Both the position numbers and the translations under genes were made by a program. The notes beneath the pieces were generated by a model, which was not told where the DNA came from, searched no databases, and saw only the letters and a program-made list of their open reading frames with translations. Source: Dysgonamonadaceae bacterium (GTDB lineage Bacteria > Bacteroidota > Bacteroidia > Bacteroidales > Azobacteroidaceae). Taken from it: a stretch of 64,000 bases of DNA. Location: assembly GCA_031275735.1 (NCBI GenBank), contig JAISOJ010000017.1, forward strand, positions 1 through 64,000. Direction: 5' to 3'. Of the stretch, positions 1 through 9,037 are shown piece by piece. Within the stretch, counting starts at the first letter, position 1, and the number at the start of each line of letters is the position of its first letter.

Positions 1-96
1 ACAGGAATAAAAATTAGCGATGAGGAGTTTGAAAAAATAAATATAAAACGATACAAATTTCACGGAGAATGGAACTATATTATTCGACCAAATTGA
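1..96 (+). CDS. C-terminal end of a transposase (ISAzo13-like), cut by window edge
   Basis: The first 31 codons are open from the window edge to a TGA at 94-96. The end of the peptide, FHGEWNYIIRPN, resembles the conserved C-terminus of ISAzo13-type ('Rhodopirellula') DDE transposases, which characteristically end in a WNYTI-P motif. The frame runs straight into the truncated S41 peptidase that follows, so this looks like the right end of an insertion sequence that landed inside that gene. The family call rests on the terminal motif alone because only the tail is visible. Confidence 0.55.
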   Translation, partial: TGIKISDEEFEKINIKRYKFHGEWNYIIRPN

Positions 97-876
97 GTAT
101 TTAATTTATTGACATATCCATTATTAAGAGAGAGAGATACTTTAACTTTTATTTCTAAAAATGAAACCACCTGGGATTTACATCGAGCCAGACTGAAAGT
201 ATTAAAACAAAAAGAAAAGGACATACTGTACAGATGGATTACTCCGGAAATAGCTTATTTGGATTTAGCTTCTTTAACGTCCCAAAACTTTGACAAAAAT
301 TACAATCCGATTAAAGACGCTAAAGCAATTATTTTAGACATAAGATGTTATCCAAGCACTCATGTAATTTTGAATTTAACCAATGCATTTGTACCGCCAC
401 ATTCTTCATTTGTCAAAATATCGTATGCAGATACTCGTTATCCGGGTATGGTGAGAATTCATAACCCGTCTTTTTCGATTGGGAAAAAGAACTACTATAA
501 AGGGAAAATTGTATTATTAGTAAATGAATGGACCGAAAGCTATTCCGAATATTTGACTATGGCGCTGCAGGCAAATCCGCGAACCATAACTATCGGTAAT
601 TCGTCTTCCGGCGCCGACGGAAACATTACCATCTTGGAATTTCCGGGAAAAGTTCAAACCTGTTTTTCGGGTATAGGAATTTATTATCCGGACATGACTC
701 AAACTCAACGTACAGGCGTTAAGATTGACTACATTGTCGAACCAACGCTAGAAAGTATCAAAAACGGGATTGATCTGCCTTTGGAGAAAGCATTAGCCGT
801 TATAAAAGAGGAGTTTGAATCGCCATTGCCACTTTCAAGTATAAATGAGAAGAATATTCCTCACATTATACCTTGA
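97..876 (+). pseudogene. S41-family peptidase, 5' truncated by an insertion sequence
   Basis: This is the C-terminal catalytic domain of a tail-specific (S41/CtpA-like) serine peptidase. The motif NEWTESYSEYLTMAL (about residue 140 of the open frame) corresponds to the family's nucleophile-serine segment. It is followed by GNSSSGADGN and by YYPDMTQTQRTGVKIDY, the usual core of Bacteroidota S41 enzymes. No signal peptide, N-terminal domain or PDZ domain precedes it. The frame is continuous with the stop codon of the upstream transposase, and only an improbable TTG at 109 could start it. A full gene would be roughly twice as long, so it is probably a non-functional remnant. The 3' end is intact. 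Confidence 0.75.
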
Positions 877-1222
877 AAGGCAAGGCAAGAGAGAAAATCT
901 CCTTTTGTATGAAGGCGTTTCCATACCGGACATCAATATAGCCGAAAAAATATTGATTTACAACCGATTAACTTTATTTAAAAGTTAAATTCGTTAAAAA
1001 ACAATAAAATAACACGAGCAACAAAGAAATAACCGGAAAAAGCTTGCAGATTTGTTTGTTTTTTCACAGATCTGTAACCTGGGCAGATTCAAGTTCTAAA
1101 TACAACTTCCTGATTTCGATACATTTAAAAGCTTAATCTTATAAATATATAAGTGTCAATACGTTGCAGATTTTGCGACACCCATTTCGGTATTGCAAGC
1201 CCCCAAATGCTATGTTTGCAGG

Positions 1223-1318
1223 ATGCTTGTACGTAAAAAGATCAACCGGTCAGGCAGCACAAGTATTGTTGTAGTTGACAAGAGTGGCGGCAAAATCCGT
1301 TACCTCAAGACGCATTGA
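1223..1318 (+). pseudogene. N-terminal fragment of an IS1634-like transposase
   Basis: An open frame of 31 codons reads MLVRKKINRSGSTSIVVVDK and goes on to a stop shortly after a GGKIRYLKT segment. This matches the typical start of IS1634/IS4-type transposases of Bacteroidales (M-[FL]-V-R-K-K-x-N-R-S-G-S-x-S-V-x-V). The rest of a gene of roughly 500 codons is missing. The fragment is followed directly by unrelated AT-rich sequence, so it is an internally deleted insertion-sequence remnant. The family name is from recall of the N-terminal pattern. Confidence 0.6.
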
Positions 1319-1426
1319 CTAGCCATTTTTCAGAAGTCAAGATTTTATAAAGTAATCTTATCAAACTATTGAAAATTTAAATGCATAAACCGGTTGGATA
1401 ATTATTTTATTTAATATTTGCCGGTT

Positions 1427-1460
1427 TTTTCAATTAATTTGCTAAAAAATTGTAACTTCG
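1427..1460 (+). promoter_or_regulatory. Weak promoter candidate for the DUF47-PiT operon
   Basis: TAACTTCG at 1453-1460 differs from the Bacteroidota -7 consensus TAnnTTTG at one position. A T-rich block at 1425-1430 could serve as the -33 element, with a spacer of about 22 bp. It lies about 55 bp before the start codon. Confidence 0.3.
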
Positions 1461-1515
1461 TGCCGTAGAAATTTTCTTTTACCTGAATTTTGTATTTGAT
1501 TAAATTATATGTTTC

Positions 1516-2166
1516 ATGAAAATTAATAGTATTTTAAGCATTTTTGCCCCGAAAGACGTCAAGTTTTTTCCTTTATTGAACGAAACAGCCGATATCTTAG
1601 ACCAAGCAGCCATCTTTCTGTTGGAATTATTCTCTTCGGCGGATAAAAACAAAAGAGAAGAATTATGTAAACGAATCAAAAGCGAAGAAACAAAAGGAGA
1701 TAAGGTAACAAGACAAATTTTCAAAGCGCTCAACGATACATTCATTACTCCTTTCGACAGGGAAGATATCGGCGCTTTGGCCGATGACTTGGATGATGCC
1801 ATTGACGCTATCAACCGGGCGGCTCAAAAAGTCTTGCTTTTTTCTCCGGAAGTTTTACCCGGTTCTACCCGTCAATTGGCTGAAATCATCAAAGAAGGTA
1901 CGACAGAGATTAAATACGCTACGGCAGAGTTATCTAATTTAAAAACATCCGATCAACATATCCGAGAACATACGAAAAAAATCAAACAATTGGAAGAAGC
2001 CGCCGACGTCATTTATGAAAAAGGGACTTCGAGCCTCTTCCAAAGCGATATACGAACAATTGAGTTGATTAAACTAAAAGAAATCATACAGGAATTGGAA
2101 AAATCGGCCAATAAAATTAATAATGTAGGTAAATTATTGAAAACCTTTATTGTTAAATATGCATAA
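1516..2166 (+). CDS. DUF47-family PhoU-like phosphate transport accessory protein
   Basis: The 216-residue all-helical cytoplasmic protein belongs to the DUF47 (YkaA/PhoU-like) family. Family members are encoded next to PiT transporters and are thought to regulate or assist them. Supporting features are the length, the N-terminal FFPLLNETADILDQAA segment, the central PFDREDIGALADDLDDAID motif characteristic of DUF47, and a heptad-rich C-terminal half. It lies 14 bp upstream of the PiT transporter in the same direction, so the two are almost certainly co-transcribed. The first ATG, at 1516, gives the family's usual start. Confidence 0.9.
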   Translation: MKINSILSIFAPKDVKFFPLLNETADILDQAAIFLLELFSSADKNKREELCKRIKSEETKGDKVTRQIFKALNDTFITPFDREDIGALADDLDDAIDAINRAAQKVLLFSPEVLPGSTRQLAEIIKEGTTEIKYATAELSNLKTSDQHIREHTKKIKQLEEAADVIYEKGTSSLFQSDIRTIELIKLKEIIQELEKSANKINNVGKLLKTFIVKYA

Positions 2167-2180
2167 CAAAAAATTAACTC

Positions 2181-3182
2181 ATGACTTTATTCATTATCAT
2201 TATTGTTCTTGCCATTATTTTTGATTTTATCAATGGGTTTCACGATGCTGCCAATTCCATATCAACAATCGTTTCGTCGCGAGTGCTCACTCCTTTTCAA
2301 GCTGTATTATGGGCGGCTACATTTAATTTTGCCGCATTCTTTATAGCTAAATATATCATTGGAGAATTTGGTATCGCTAGTACGGTATCGAAAGTAGTAT
2401 TGGAAGATTTCATTTCTCTGCCTATTATTCTTTCCGGATTAATTGCGGCTATTATATGGAATCTGCTTACGTGGCGATTGGGAATTCCATCGTCTTCTTC
2501 TCATACTTTGATTGGCGGGTTTGCCGGAGCGGCCATCTGCGCGGGAGGTTTCCATTCCATTCATGCGGGGGTAATCCTTAAAATTGTTTCATTCATTATA
2601 TTAGCTCCGTTAATCGGATTGGTTATGTCGTCGGTTATTACTATTGGGGTGCTGTGGGCTTTTAGGAAAACCAATGCAAACAAGTCGGAAAAAAGATTCC
2701 GAAAACTTCAATTACTTTCGTCCGGATTGTTTAGTTTAGGGCACGGATTAAACGATTCGCAAAAGGTAATGGGTATCATTGCTACTGCTATGATTGCCAT
2801 GGGAATGATTGAATCGGTTAATAAAGTACCTGATTGGGTTCCCATCTCTTGTTTCGGAGCGATAGGACTAGGTACTATGATGGGAGGATGGCGTATTGTG
2901 AAAACCATGGGTACAAAAATTACGAAAGTCACGCCTTTAGAGGGTGTTTGTGCAGAAACGGCAGGCGCTTTAACCTTATTTCTTACTGAAATATGGAAAA
3001 TTCCCGTGAGTACAACCCATACCATAACCGGTTCTATCATGGGGGTCGGAGCAGTAAAAAGACTGTCAGCCGTACGATGGAATGTTACAATTAACCTGCT
3101 TTGGGCATGGATTCTTACTATACCGGTAAGCGCCGTCTTGGCGGCTATTATTTATGTCATTGCTCATTCTATCGGTATTTGA
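2181..3182 (+). CDS. pit: PiT-family inorganic phosphate transporter
   Basis: This inner-membrane secondary transporter takes up inorganic phosphate, as a metal-phosphate complex coupled to H+ or Na+ in the family. The 333-residue protein has the two inverted signature repeats of PiT proteins: FDFINGFHDAANSIST near the N-terminus and SLGHGLNDSQKVMGII in the second half. Each repeat is followed by a serine/threonine-rich re-entrant segment (GIPSSSSHTLIGG and PVSTTHTITGSIMG). About ten hydrophobic segments are visible. The protein is shorter than E. coli PitA because the central cytoplasmic loop is small, as in other DUF47-linked PiT proteins. It forms an operon with the DUF47 gene. Specificity for phosphate rather than sulfate is inferred from the DUF47 partner. 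Confidence 0.93.
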   Translation: MTLFIIIIVLAIIFDFINGFHDAANSISTIVSSRVLTPFQAVLWAATFNFAAFFIAKYIIGEFGIASTVSKVVLEDFISLPIILSGLIAAIIWNLLTWRLGIPSSSSHTLIGGFAGAAICAGGFHSIHAGVILKIVSFIILAPLIGLVMSSVITIGVLWAFRKTNANKSEKRFRKLQLLSSGLFSLGHGLNDSQKVMGIIATAMIAMGMIESVNKVPDWVPISCFGAIGLGTMMGGWRIVKTMGTKITKVTPLEGVCAETAGALTLFLTEIWKIPVSTTHTITGSIMGVGAVKRLSAVRWNVTINLLWAWILTIPVSAVLAAIIYVIAHSIGI

Positions 3183-3222
3183 CAGCTGTTTTATCTAAAA
3201 ATTTAACCTCAATATTATCATA

Positions 3223-3771
3223 ATGCATCAGATAAAAACACTGAGTAATCGTATCCGGAAAAATACGGGAGTCGATAGCATTCGTTGTTATCAATGCGGA
3301 AAATGTTCGGCAGGTTGCCCTTTAGCTGGAGATATGGATTTCACGCCCAATACAGTCATGCGGATGATTCAAGTAGAAGAAAAAGAAACAGATAAAAAAC
3401 TACTACAATCGGAAGCAATCTGGCTATGCCTTTCTTGCGAAATGTGTATCTCCCGTTGTCCCATGGAAATAGATATTCCCAAAGTAATGGATTTCTTGAG
3501 ACAAGAATCTTTAAAAGAAGGATTGCAGAATAAAAGCGCTAACCATAACATTATTCCTTTTCACCAATCGTTTTTAGACATGATTCGTTTTACGGGACGT
3601 TCGTATGAAATCGGATTAATTGCCGATTACAAACTTCGTAGCAAAAAAATCCTGCAAGACATCACGCTCGCTCCCCAAATGCTTATGCATGGGAAATTAC
3701 CCATTTTCCCTAAAGCGGTAAAAAACAGGAAAAATATCAAAGAAATTTTCAAAAAAACGAATATGCTTTAG
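3223..3771 (+). CDS. hdrC: HdrC-like dicluster ferredoxin subunit
   Basis: This 182-residue protein is the C subunit of a soluble heterodisulfide-reductase-type complex. It carries two [4Fe-4S] clusters that pass electrons between HdrA and HdrB. The ligand motifs are plain: CYQCGKCSAGCP (about residues 23-34) and CLSCEMCISRCP (about 70-81). The second is followed by the family's MEIDIPKVMDFLR segment. It is the first gene of a seven-gene run with spacings of 1-50 bp or short overlaps. A poorly conserved basic tail follows the ferredoxin core, as in other HdrC proteins. Confidence 0.9.
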   Translation: MHQIKTLSNRIRKNTGVDSIRCYQCGKCSAGCPLAGDMDFTPNTVMRMIQVEEKETDKKLLQSEAIWLCLSCEMCISRCPMEIDIPKVMDFLRQESLKEGLQNKSANHNIIPFHQSFLDMIRFTGRSYEIGLIADYKLRSKKILQDITLAPQMLMHGKLPIFPKAVKNRKNIKEIFKKTNML

Positions 3772-3820
3772 CTGTTATTTTAATCCGAAATGACAACTAA
3801 AAATTTAGTTTAATCACTTT

Positions 3821-4741
3821 ATGAAAAAGAAATTAGGATTTTATCCGGGTTGTTCGCTTGAAGGGACTGCGAAAGAATATAGCGAATCGGTTGTATCTCT
3901 TTCCGAACAATTTGATATTGAACTAAAACAAATCCCGGATTGGAATTGTTGTGGAGCCACCGCAGCACATAATCTCAATAAGACATTATCATTGGTCCTT
4001 CCCAGCCGAATATTGGCGCAAGCGCAGAAAAATGAGATGAAAGAGATTGTCGTTCCTTGTGCCGCTTGTTACAACCGGTTATCGGTAACTCAATACGAAT
4101 TACTCAAAAATGATCAATTAAAAGCGACGGTAGAGCAGGCAATAGATATGCCGCTCAATACTTCTATCCGAATTTTGAATGTTATTCAATTTATTCAGGA
4201 ATATATCTTGCCCGAAATACCGGAGAAATTGAGCCATACGTTCGACAAAAAAGTAGCTTGCTATTATGGATGTTTACTGGTTCGTCCGCACAATATTTTA
4301 AAGTTCGACCGTCCGGAAAGCCCTCAATTCATGGACGAAATCATGCAAATGCTGGGTGCAGAAACCATCGATTGGCCATTCAAAACCGAATGTTGCGGAG
4401 CCGGTCTTTCTGTAAGCCGGACGGAATTGGTCGGCAAGTTGTCGGGGAAAATCGTCAGGGAAGCATTAGACCGAAAAGCAGAAGCGATTATTGTTGCTTG
4501 CCCTATGTGCCACGCCAACTTAGACATGCGTCGACCGGCCATTGATCAATACCTGGAAATGAAAACAGAAATACCGGTACTTTATATTACCCAGGCGATC
4601 GGTATGGCTTGTGGATTAAACGAGCGGCAAACAGGTACCCGGAGACATTTGGTTAAAGTGATCGGAAATTATTTCACAAAAACCAGGATTCCCGTAGAAA
4701 ATAATGAAAATAACCCTATAACGGTGGAGGAAATAATTTAA
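3821..4741 (+). CDS. hdrB: HdrB-like CCG-domain heterodisulfide reductase subunit
   Basis: This 306-residue protein has two cysteine-rich CCG domains. The first has CCG at residues 43-45 with CAAC at 80-83. The second has TECCGAG followed by ACPMCHANLDMR. In HdrB proteins such domains bind two noncubane [4Fe-4S] clusters that reduce a disulfide. Length and motif order match the family. The actual disulfide substrate in a bacterium without coenzyme M/B is not evident. In Desulfovibrio the DsrC protein has been proposed for related complexes, but no dsrC lies in this window. The gene ends 1 bp before hdrA. Confidence 0.92.
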   Translation: MKKKLGFYPGCSLEGTAKEYSESVVSLSEQFDIELKQIPDWNCCGATAAHNLNKTLSLVLPSRILAQAQKNEMKEIVVPCAACYNRLSVTQYELLKNDQLKATVEQAIDMPLNTSIRILNVIQFIQEYILPEIPEKLSHTFDKKVACYYGCLLVRPHNILKFDRPESPQFMDEIMQMLGAETIDWPFKTECCGAGLSVSRTELVGKLSGKIVREALDRKAEAIIVACPMCHANLDMRRPAIDQYLEMKTEIPVLYITQAIGMACGLNERQTGTRRHLVKVIGNYFTKTRIPVENNENNPITVEEII

Positions 4742-4742
4742 T

Positions 4743-6743
4743 ATGGCAAGAATAGGCGTTTTTATCTGTCATTGCGGAGAGAATATTGGAGCTACGGTCG
4801 ATTGTTTTAGTGTGGCCGCTGAAGCAGCTAAACTGCCGGGCGTAGTTTACAGCGTCGATTATAAATACATGTGTTCCGATCCCGGACAAAGTAAAATCAA
4901 AGACGCTATCCACGAACATAAGCTGACGGGCGTGGTCGTTTCGGCTTGTTCGCCTCGGATGCACGAACCCACTTTCCGTAAAGCTTGTGCAGAAGCCGGA
5001 TTAAATCCTTATCGTTGCGAAATGGCCAATATCCGCGAACATTGTTCTTGGGTACACGAAAAAGGCGAAGCTACTACTAAAAAGGCTTTCGATTTGGTAC
5101 GTACCTTAGTTGAAAAAGTAAAAAACAATCACTCGTTAGAACCTATCAAAGTTCCGGTAAACAAAACAGCCATCGTGATTGGCGGAGGAGTCGCCGGAAT
5201 ACAAGCTTCTTTGGATATTGCCAACGGAGGACATAAAGTTATATTAGTGGAAAGAGAACCATCCATCGGCGGGCACATGTCGCAACTCTCGGAAACTTTT
5301 CCCACACTCGACTGTTCGCAATGTATCCTGACGCCGCGTATGGTGGAAATCGCCCAACATCCAAACATCACCTTGTACACTTATTCCGAACTTGAAAGCA
5401 TGGACGGATTTATTGGAAATTTTAATGTGAGAATACGCCGAAAAGCCAAAAGTATTGATGAAAAACTTTGTACCGGATGCGGGCTATGTTGTACTAAATG
5501 TCCGACAAAAAAAATTCCAAGTGAATTTGAACAAGGTTTGGCTAACCGGACAGCTATTTATGTTCCTTTTCCACAGGCCGTTCCGAATAAACCGGTAATC
5601 GACCGAACGAATTGCCGGTATTTCCAGACAGGAAAATGCAAGGTCTGCCAAAAATTCTGCCCGACAGGAGCCATTCGTTTTGAGCAAGAAGATGAAATTA
5701 TTGAAGTAAAGGCCGGAGCAATTGTTTTAGCAACCGGTTTTGAAGTAAAAGACGCCGGTTTCTTTCCCGAATACGGTTACGGAAAATACAAAGACGTCAT
5801 CACCGGTTTGCAATTCGAACGCTTGGCTTCTGCGTCCGGACCGACTCAGGGAGAAATCCGCCGCCCTTCGGACGGAAAAATTCCCGAAAAAGTAGTCTTC
5901 ATTGCTTGTGCCGGTTCAAGAGATCCGGCTAAAGGCATTTCCTATTGCTCAAAAATATGCTGCATGTACACGGCTAAACATGCCATGCTCTACAAACATA
6001 AAGTACACGAAGGAACACCTTATGTATTTTACATGGACATCCGGGCGGCCGGAAAAAATTACGATGAATTTACCCGTCGGGCGATTGAGGAAGACGGGGC
6101 TAAATACATTCGAGGCAGGGTGTCCAATCTGTATGAAAAGGACAGGAAATTGATTGTTCGCGGCGCCGATACACTTTTAGGGGGGAAACCTGTAGAAATA
6201 GAAGCCGATATGGTCGTTTTAGCAACGGCAGCCGTCTCTTGCAAAGATTCCGAATCTTTGGCTCAAAAACTCCATGTGTCCTACGACTCATATCATTTTT
6301 TTGCAGAAGCACATCCCAAATTGAAGCCGGTAGAAACGAACACTGCCGGAATTTTTCTTGCCGGCGCCTGCCAAGCGCCGAAAGATATTCCCGAATCGGT
6401 AGCTGCAGCTTCCGGAGCCGCGGCTAAAGTAATTGGTTTGTTCTCCAACAATGAATTGACCAGAGAGCCGGTAGTCGCTAAAATCAATCAGACGCCTCCT
6501 CCCGTATTTTCAACGTGTATGGGATGTGAACTTTGTATGCAAATATGTCCTTATCAGGCGATTGATAAAGAAGAAATTAAAAATAGAAACGGGGAGGTGA
6601 TAAAAACCATTGCAAAAATTAATCCGGGACTTTGTCAGGGTTGTGGCACTTGCGTTGCTTTCTGTAAATCTAAATCTATTGATTTAGAAGGATATAGTAA
6701 TAAACAAATATATGCTGAAGTAATGGCTGTTATCAATGATTAA
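4743..6743 (+). CDS. hdrA: HdrA-like FAD and iron-sulfur core subunit
   Basis: This 666-residue subunit carries the FAD thought to perform flavin-based electron bifurcation in Hdr complexes. Visible parts are an N-terminal HdrA domain with a CHCG motif (9-12), the Rossmann FAD site GGGVAG (147-152) and the HdrA-specific CSQC (191-194). A dicluster region follows with cysteines at 243, 246, 249/250 and 253, and more at 291, 299, 302 and 306. A C-terminal two-[4Fe-4S] ferredoxin has cysteines 592/595/598/602 and 631/634/637/641. The length matches full HdrA with no fused domain. It is the central gene of the operon and all cofactor motifs appear intact. Confidence 0.95.
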   Translation: MARIGVFICHCGENIGATVDCFSVAAEAAKLPGVVYSVDYKYMCSDPGQSKIKDAIHEHKLTGVVVSACSPRMHEPTFRKACAEAGLNPYRCEMANIREHCSWVHEKGEATTKKAFDLVRTLVEKVKNNHSLEPIKVPVNKTAIVIGGGVAGIQASLDIANGGHKVILVEREPSIGGHMSQLSETFPTLDCSQCILTPRMVEIAQHPNITLYTYSELESMDGFIGNFNVRIRRKAKSIDEKLCTGCGLCCTKCPTKKIPSEFEQGLANRTAIYVPFPQAVPNKPVIDRTNCRYFQTGKCKVCQKFCPTGAIRFEQEDEIIEVKAGAIVLATGFEVKDAGFFPEYGYGKYKDVITGLQFERLASASGPTQGEIRRPSDGKIPEKVVFIACAGSRDPAKGISYCSKICCMYTAKHAMLYKHKVHEGTPYVFYMDIRAAGKNYDEFTRRAIEEDGAKYIRGRVSNLYEKDRKLIVRGADTLLGGKPVEIEADMVVLATAAVSCKDSESLAQKLHVSYDSYHFFAEAHPKLKPVETNTAGIFLAGACQAPKDIPESVAAASGAAAKVIGLFSNNELTREPVVAKINQTPPPVFSTCMGCELCMQICPYQAIDKEEIKNRNGEVIKTIAKINPGLCQGCGTCVAFCKSKSIDLEGYSNKQIYAEVMAVIND

Positions 6744-6754
6744 AATAAAATGTC

Positions 6755-7210
6755 ATGACTAACGAATTTGAACCGAAAATAGTTGCTTTTGTCTGTAATT
6801 GGTGTACTTACGCTGGTGCGGACCTTACGGGAACAAGCCGTATCAAATACTCGCCCAACGTGAAAATCATACGTTTCCCTTGTACCGGTCGTATTGATTT
6901 CATGCTGTTACTCAAGGCTTTCTCCAATGGGGCAGATGGCGTTATCGTCTCGGGATGTCATCCCAATGATTGTCATTACACATCCGGCAACTTTCACGCA
7001 CGCCGTCGTTGGATAACTTTCCGTGTACTGCTTGACTTCATGGGAATTGACATAAACCGGATTGTGTTTGCTTGGGTGTCGGCGGCCGAAGGAGCTAAAT
7101 GGGCGGAGGTAGTAAATTCTACTGTCAACAAAATTAAAGAATTAGGTCCTTATGAAAACTATCGGGAAATTATTAATGAAGTATGGGAGGAAGAAAAATG
7201 GGAAATCTGA
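6755..7210 (+). CDS. MvhD/FlxD-like [2Fe-2S] electron-transfer subunit
   Basis: This 151-residue protein belongs to the methyl-viologen-reducing hydrogenase delta (MvhD) family, which links an electron-input module to HdrA through a [2Fe-2S] cluster. The family cysteines are present in CNWCTYAGADLTGTSR near the N-terminus, in CTGRIDFMLLLKAF and in SGCHPNDCHY. In FlxABCD-HdrABC clusters of anaerobic bacteria the corresponding subunit is FlxD. The 3' end overlaps the next gene by 13 bp, which suggests translational coupling. No hydrogenase gene is nearby, so the input module is probably the NAD(P)H-type FlxA below. Confidence 0.9.
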   Translation: MTNEFEPKIVAFVCNWCTYAGADLTGTSRIKYSPNVKIIRFPCTGRIDFMLLLKAFSNGADGVIVSGCHPNDCHYTSGNFHARRRWITFRVLLDFMGIDINRIVFAWVSAAEGAKWAEVVNSTVNKIKELGPYENYREIINEVWEEEKWEI

Positions 7211-8001
7211 ATGAAATAGCCGCCCATTTACTTCAAAACGATGACGTACAACTGATTATTGGTTATGGAGAAGGAAGCGCCGGAAGGGTACGTCCTCTTT
7301 TTGTTTCAAATAAAAAAGCAACGGAGAAGCTCTTATTCGATTCCCGCTGTACGCAAAATCTGGCTTCGTACCTTTACAAAAAAGAGATTACATGTCTTGG
7401 AAAGCCAGCCATTGTCGCCAATATCCGCACGTTGCGGGGGATTATCCGCCTGGCTGCGGAACATCAACTTGAGGATGAAACAATCATTGCTTTGGCTGTT
7501 TCTACGGGCGACGATGTAAAAGAACTTCGCCGATTGGAAGATATGGAGCAATACCTTTCGGAAGCGGATCTTCAATTGAAAAAAGAAGATAAAGCATTAT
7601 TAGACAAACTAAATGCAATGACGATCGCTGATCGTTGGGCCTTCTGGCAACAAGAAATGGCACATTGCATCAAATGTTATGCTTGTCGTCAAGCTTGTCC
7701 GCTGTGTTATTGTACACAATGTACGGTGGAAATAAATCAACCGCAATGGATTCCGGTCGCTTCAAGCAAATTGGGTAATATGGAATGGCACATCATGCGT
7801 TCCATGCACCTGGCAGGTCGCTGCATTGAATGTGGCCAATGTGGGGAAGCTTGTCCGGCTAATATTCCGATTCATCTTTTACCGATACGCTTGGCGGAAG
7901 AAATCAGAGAATTGTATGGTTCCGTTACGGGCATAAGCAAGAGAGAAAGTTGTGAAATGTCGTCCTTCCAACCGGATGATAAAGAGAAATTTATCACTTA
8001 A
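7198..8001 (+). CDS. FlxC-like dicluster ferredoxin subunit
   Basis: This is a predicted electron-transfer protein of about 267 residues in the Flx-Hdr complex. The C-terminal half has CIKCYACRQACPLCYCTQC and CIECGQCGEACPANIP, giving two [4Fe-4S] clusters with extra cysteines. The N-terminal half has no cluster motif and resembles the FrhB/HdrD-associated ferredoxins found in Flx clusters. I chose the ATG at 7198 over an in-frame ATG at 7183 because a GGAGG lies about 8 bp before it, one of the few Shine-Dalgarno-like sites in this window. Assignment to FlxC follows from gene order and domain make-up. Confidence 0.8.
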   Translation: MGNLNEIAAHLLQNDDVQLIIGYGEGSAGRVRPLFVSNKKATEKLLFDSRCTQNLASYLYKKEITCLGKPAIVANIRTLRGIIRLAAEHQLEDETIIALAVSTGDDVKELRRLEDMEQYLSEADLQLKKEDKALLDKLNAMTIADRWAFWQQEMAHCIKCYACRQACPLCYCTQCTVEINQPQWIPVASSKLGNMEWHIMRSMHLAGRCIECGQCGEACPANIPIHLLPIRLAEEIRELYGSVTGISKRESCEMSSFQPDDKEKFIT

Positions 8002-8005
8002 ACGC

Positions 8006-9019
8006 ATGAAAAATCCATTCAAACTATTGCGTAAAGCGCTTTATACGCAATGGATAGAAAAACTATTGAGCACACAGCAAGTGTATGGACCCGTACAGCA
8101 AGGGAAACGGGTCAATTACCGTCGCATCGCTTCGCCGGCGGAATTGACGGACGATTTTATCATTCCGGAAAACTCTGTCAAGTCGTTTGTTTTCCCTCGT
8201 ATTGAAAAATTATTTTCCTTTACCGGAAATAAAGAAGGAGTAAGCATTGAAGATAAAAATTTAGAAGCCATTCCGTATAAAGTGATTCTGGGTGTTCGTC
8301 CTTGCGACGCTTATGGTATCCTTAATCTGGGAGCCATTTTCGGGTGGAATCCGGCAGATCCGATTTTCAGTAAACGCTTAGAAAGAACAACCTTCATCGG
8401 TTCTGCCTGCAACAAGACTGATGATTATTGTTTCTGTTCTTCGATTGGAGGCGGACCGGGCAATACGCAAGGAAGCGATATTTTTCTGACAAAAATGGAA
8501 ACCGGCGATTACATTGCCGAAATCATCACGCCTAAAGGGGAAACGCTTATCGCGTCTGATCTCGAATTATTCGAAGAAGCAACCGGTTTGGAAAAAGAAA
8601 AATATTTAGCCGTCCTTCCGCGACGATTTGACGATTCCCATATGGAAGAAAAAATAAATGTAGTTTTTGATACCCCGATCTTTGACGAATACGCCTTACG
8701 CTGCTTGGGATGTTCCGCTTGTGCATACGTATGTCCGGTTTGCGGTTGCTTTGATATTCAGGACGAAACCAGAGGCGGCAAGGGACAACGTATTCGCTGT
8801 TGGGACAGTTGCGGGTCGAAACTATTCACGCTTCATACTTCCGGGCATAACCCGCGGAACACGCAAGGCGTCCGCTGGCGCCAACGACTGATGCACAAAT
8901 TTTCGTATATGCCCGAACGATTGGGAGTGCGCGGATGCGTCGGTTGCGGACGCTGTTCCCGGCATTGTCCCGTCGATATGAATATCAGCGAACAGTTATC
9001 TCTCATTAGTGAATGCTAA
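8006..9019 (+). CDS. FlxB-like 4Fe-4S subunit (AsrA/HydB family)
   Basis: The protein of about 337 residues is related to the beta subunit of sulfhydrogenases and to anaerobic sulfite reductase subunit A. These pair with an FAD/NAD(P)-binding partner, here the next gene. Supporting motifs are GVRPCDAYGILNL, the EYALRCLGCSACAYVCPVC cluster motif and the C-terminal CVGCGRCSRHCPVDMN. A longer open frame begins at 7952 inside the previous gene. The ATG at 8006 (MKNPFKLLRKALY) leaves a 4-bp gap and gives the family's usual start. Confidence 0.85.
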   Translation: MKNPFKLLRKALYTQWIEKLLSTQQVYGPVQQGKRVNYRRIASPAELTDDFIIPENSVKSFVFPRIEKLFSFTGNKEGVSIEDKNLEAIPYKVILGVRPCDAYGILNLGAIFGWNPADPIFSKRLERTTFIGSACNKTDDYCFCSSIGGGPGNTQGSDIFLTKMETGDYIAEIITPKGETLIASDLELFEEATGLEKEKYLAVLPRRFDDSHMEEKINVVFDTPIFDEYALRCLGCSACAYVCPVCGCFDIQDETRGGKGQRIRCWDSCGSKLFTLHTSGHNPRNTQGVRWRQRLMHKFSYMPERLGVRGCVGCGRCSRHCPVDMNISEQLSLISEC

Positions 9020-9037
9020 ACAAACAGGAAACAATCT

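Larger units (their letters stand above)
877..1515. other. Gene-poor gap with insertion-sequence debris
   Basis: This 640-bp stretch has no complete gene. It holds the transposase fragment at 1223-1318, preceded by a GTGTC...GACAC inverted motif around 1155-1190 that may be an insertion-sequence end. A weak promoter candidate sits before the DUF47 gene. The rest is AT-rich and shows nothing recognisable. Confidence 0.5.
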
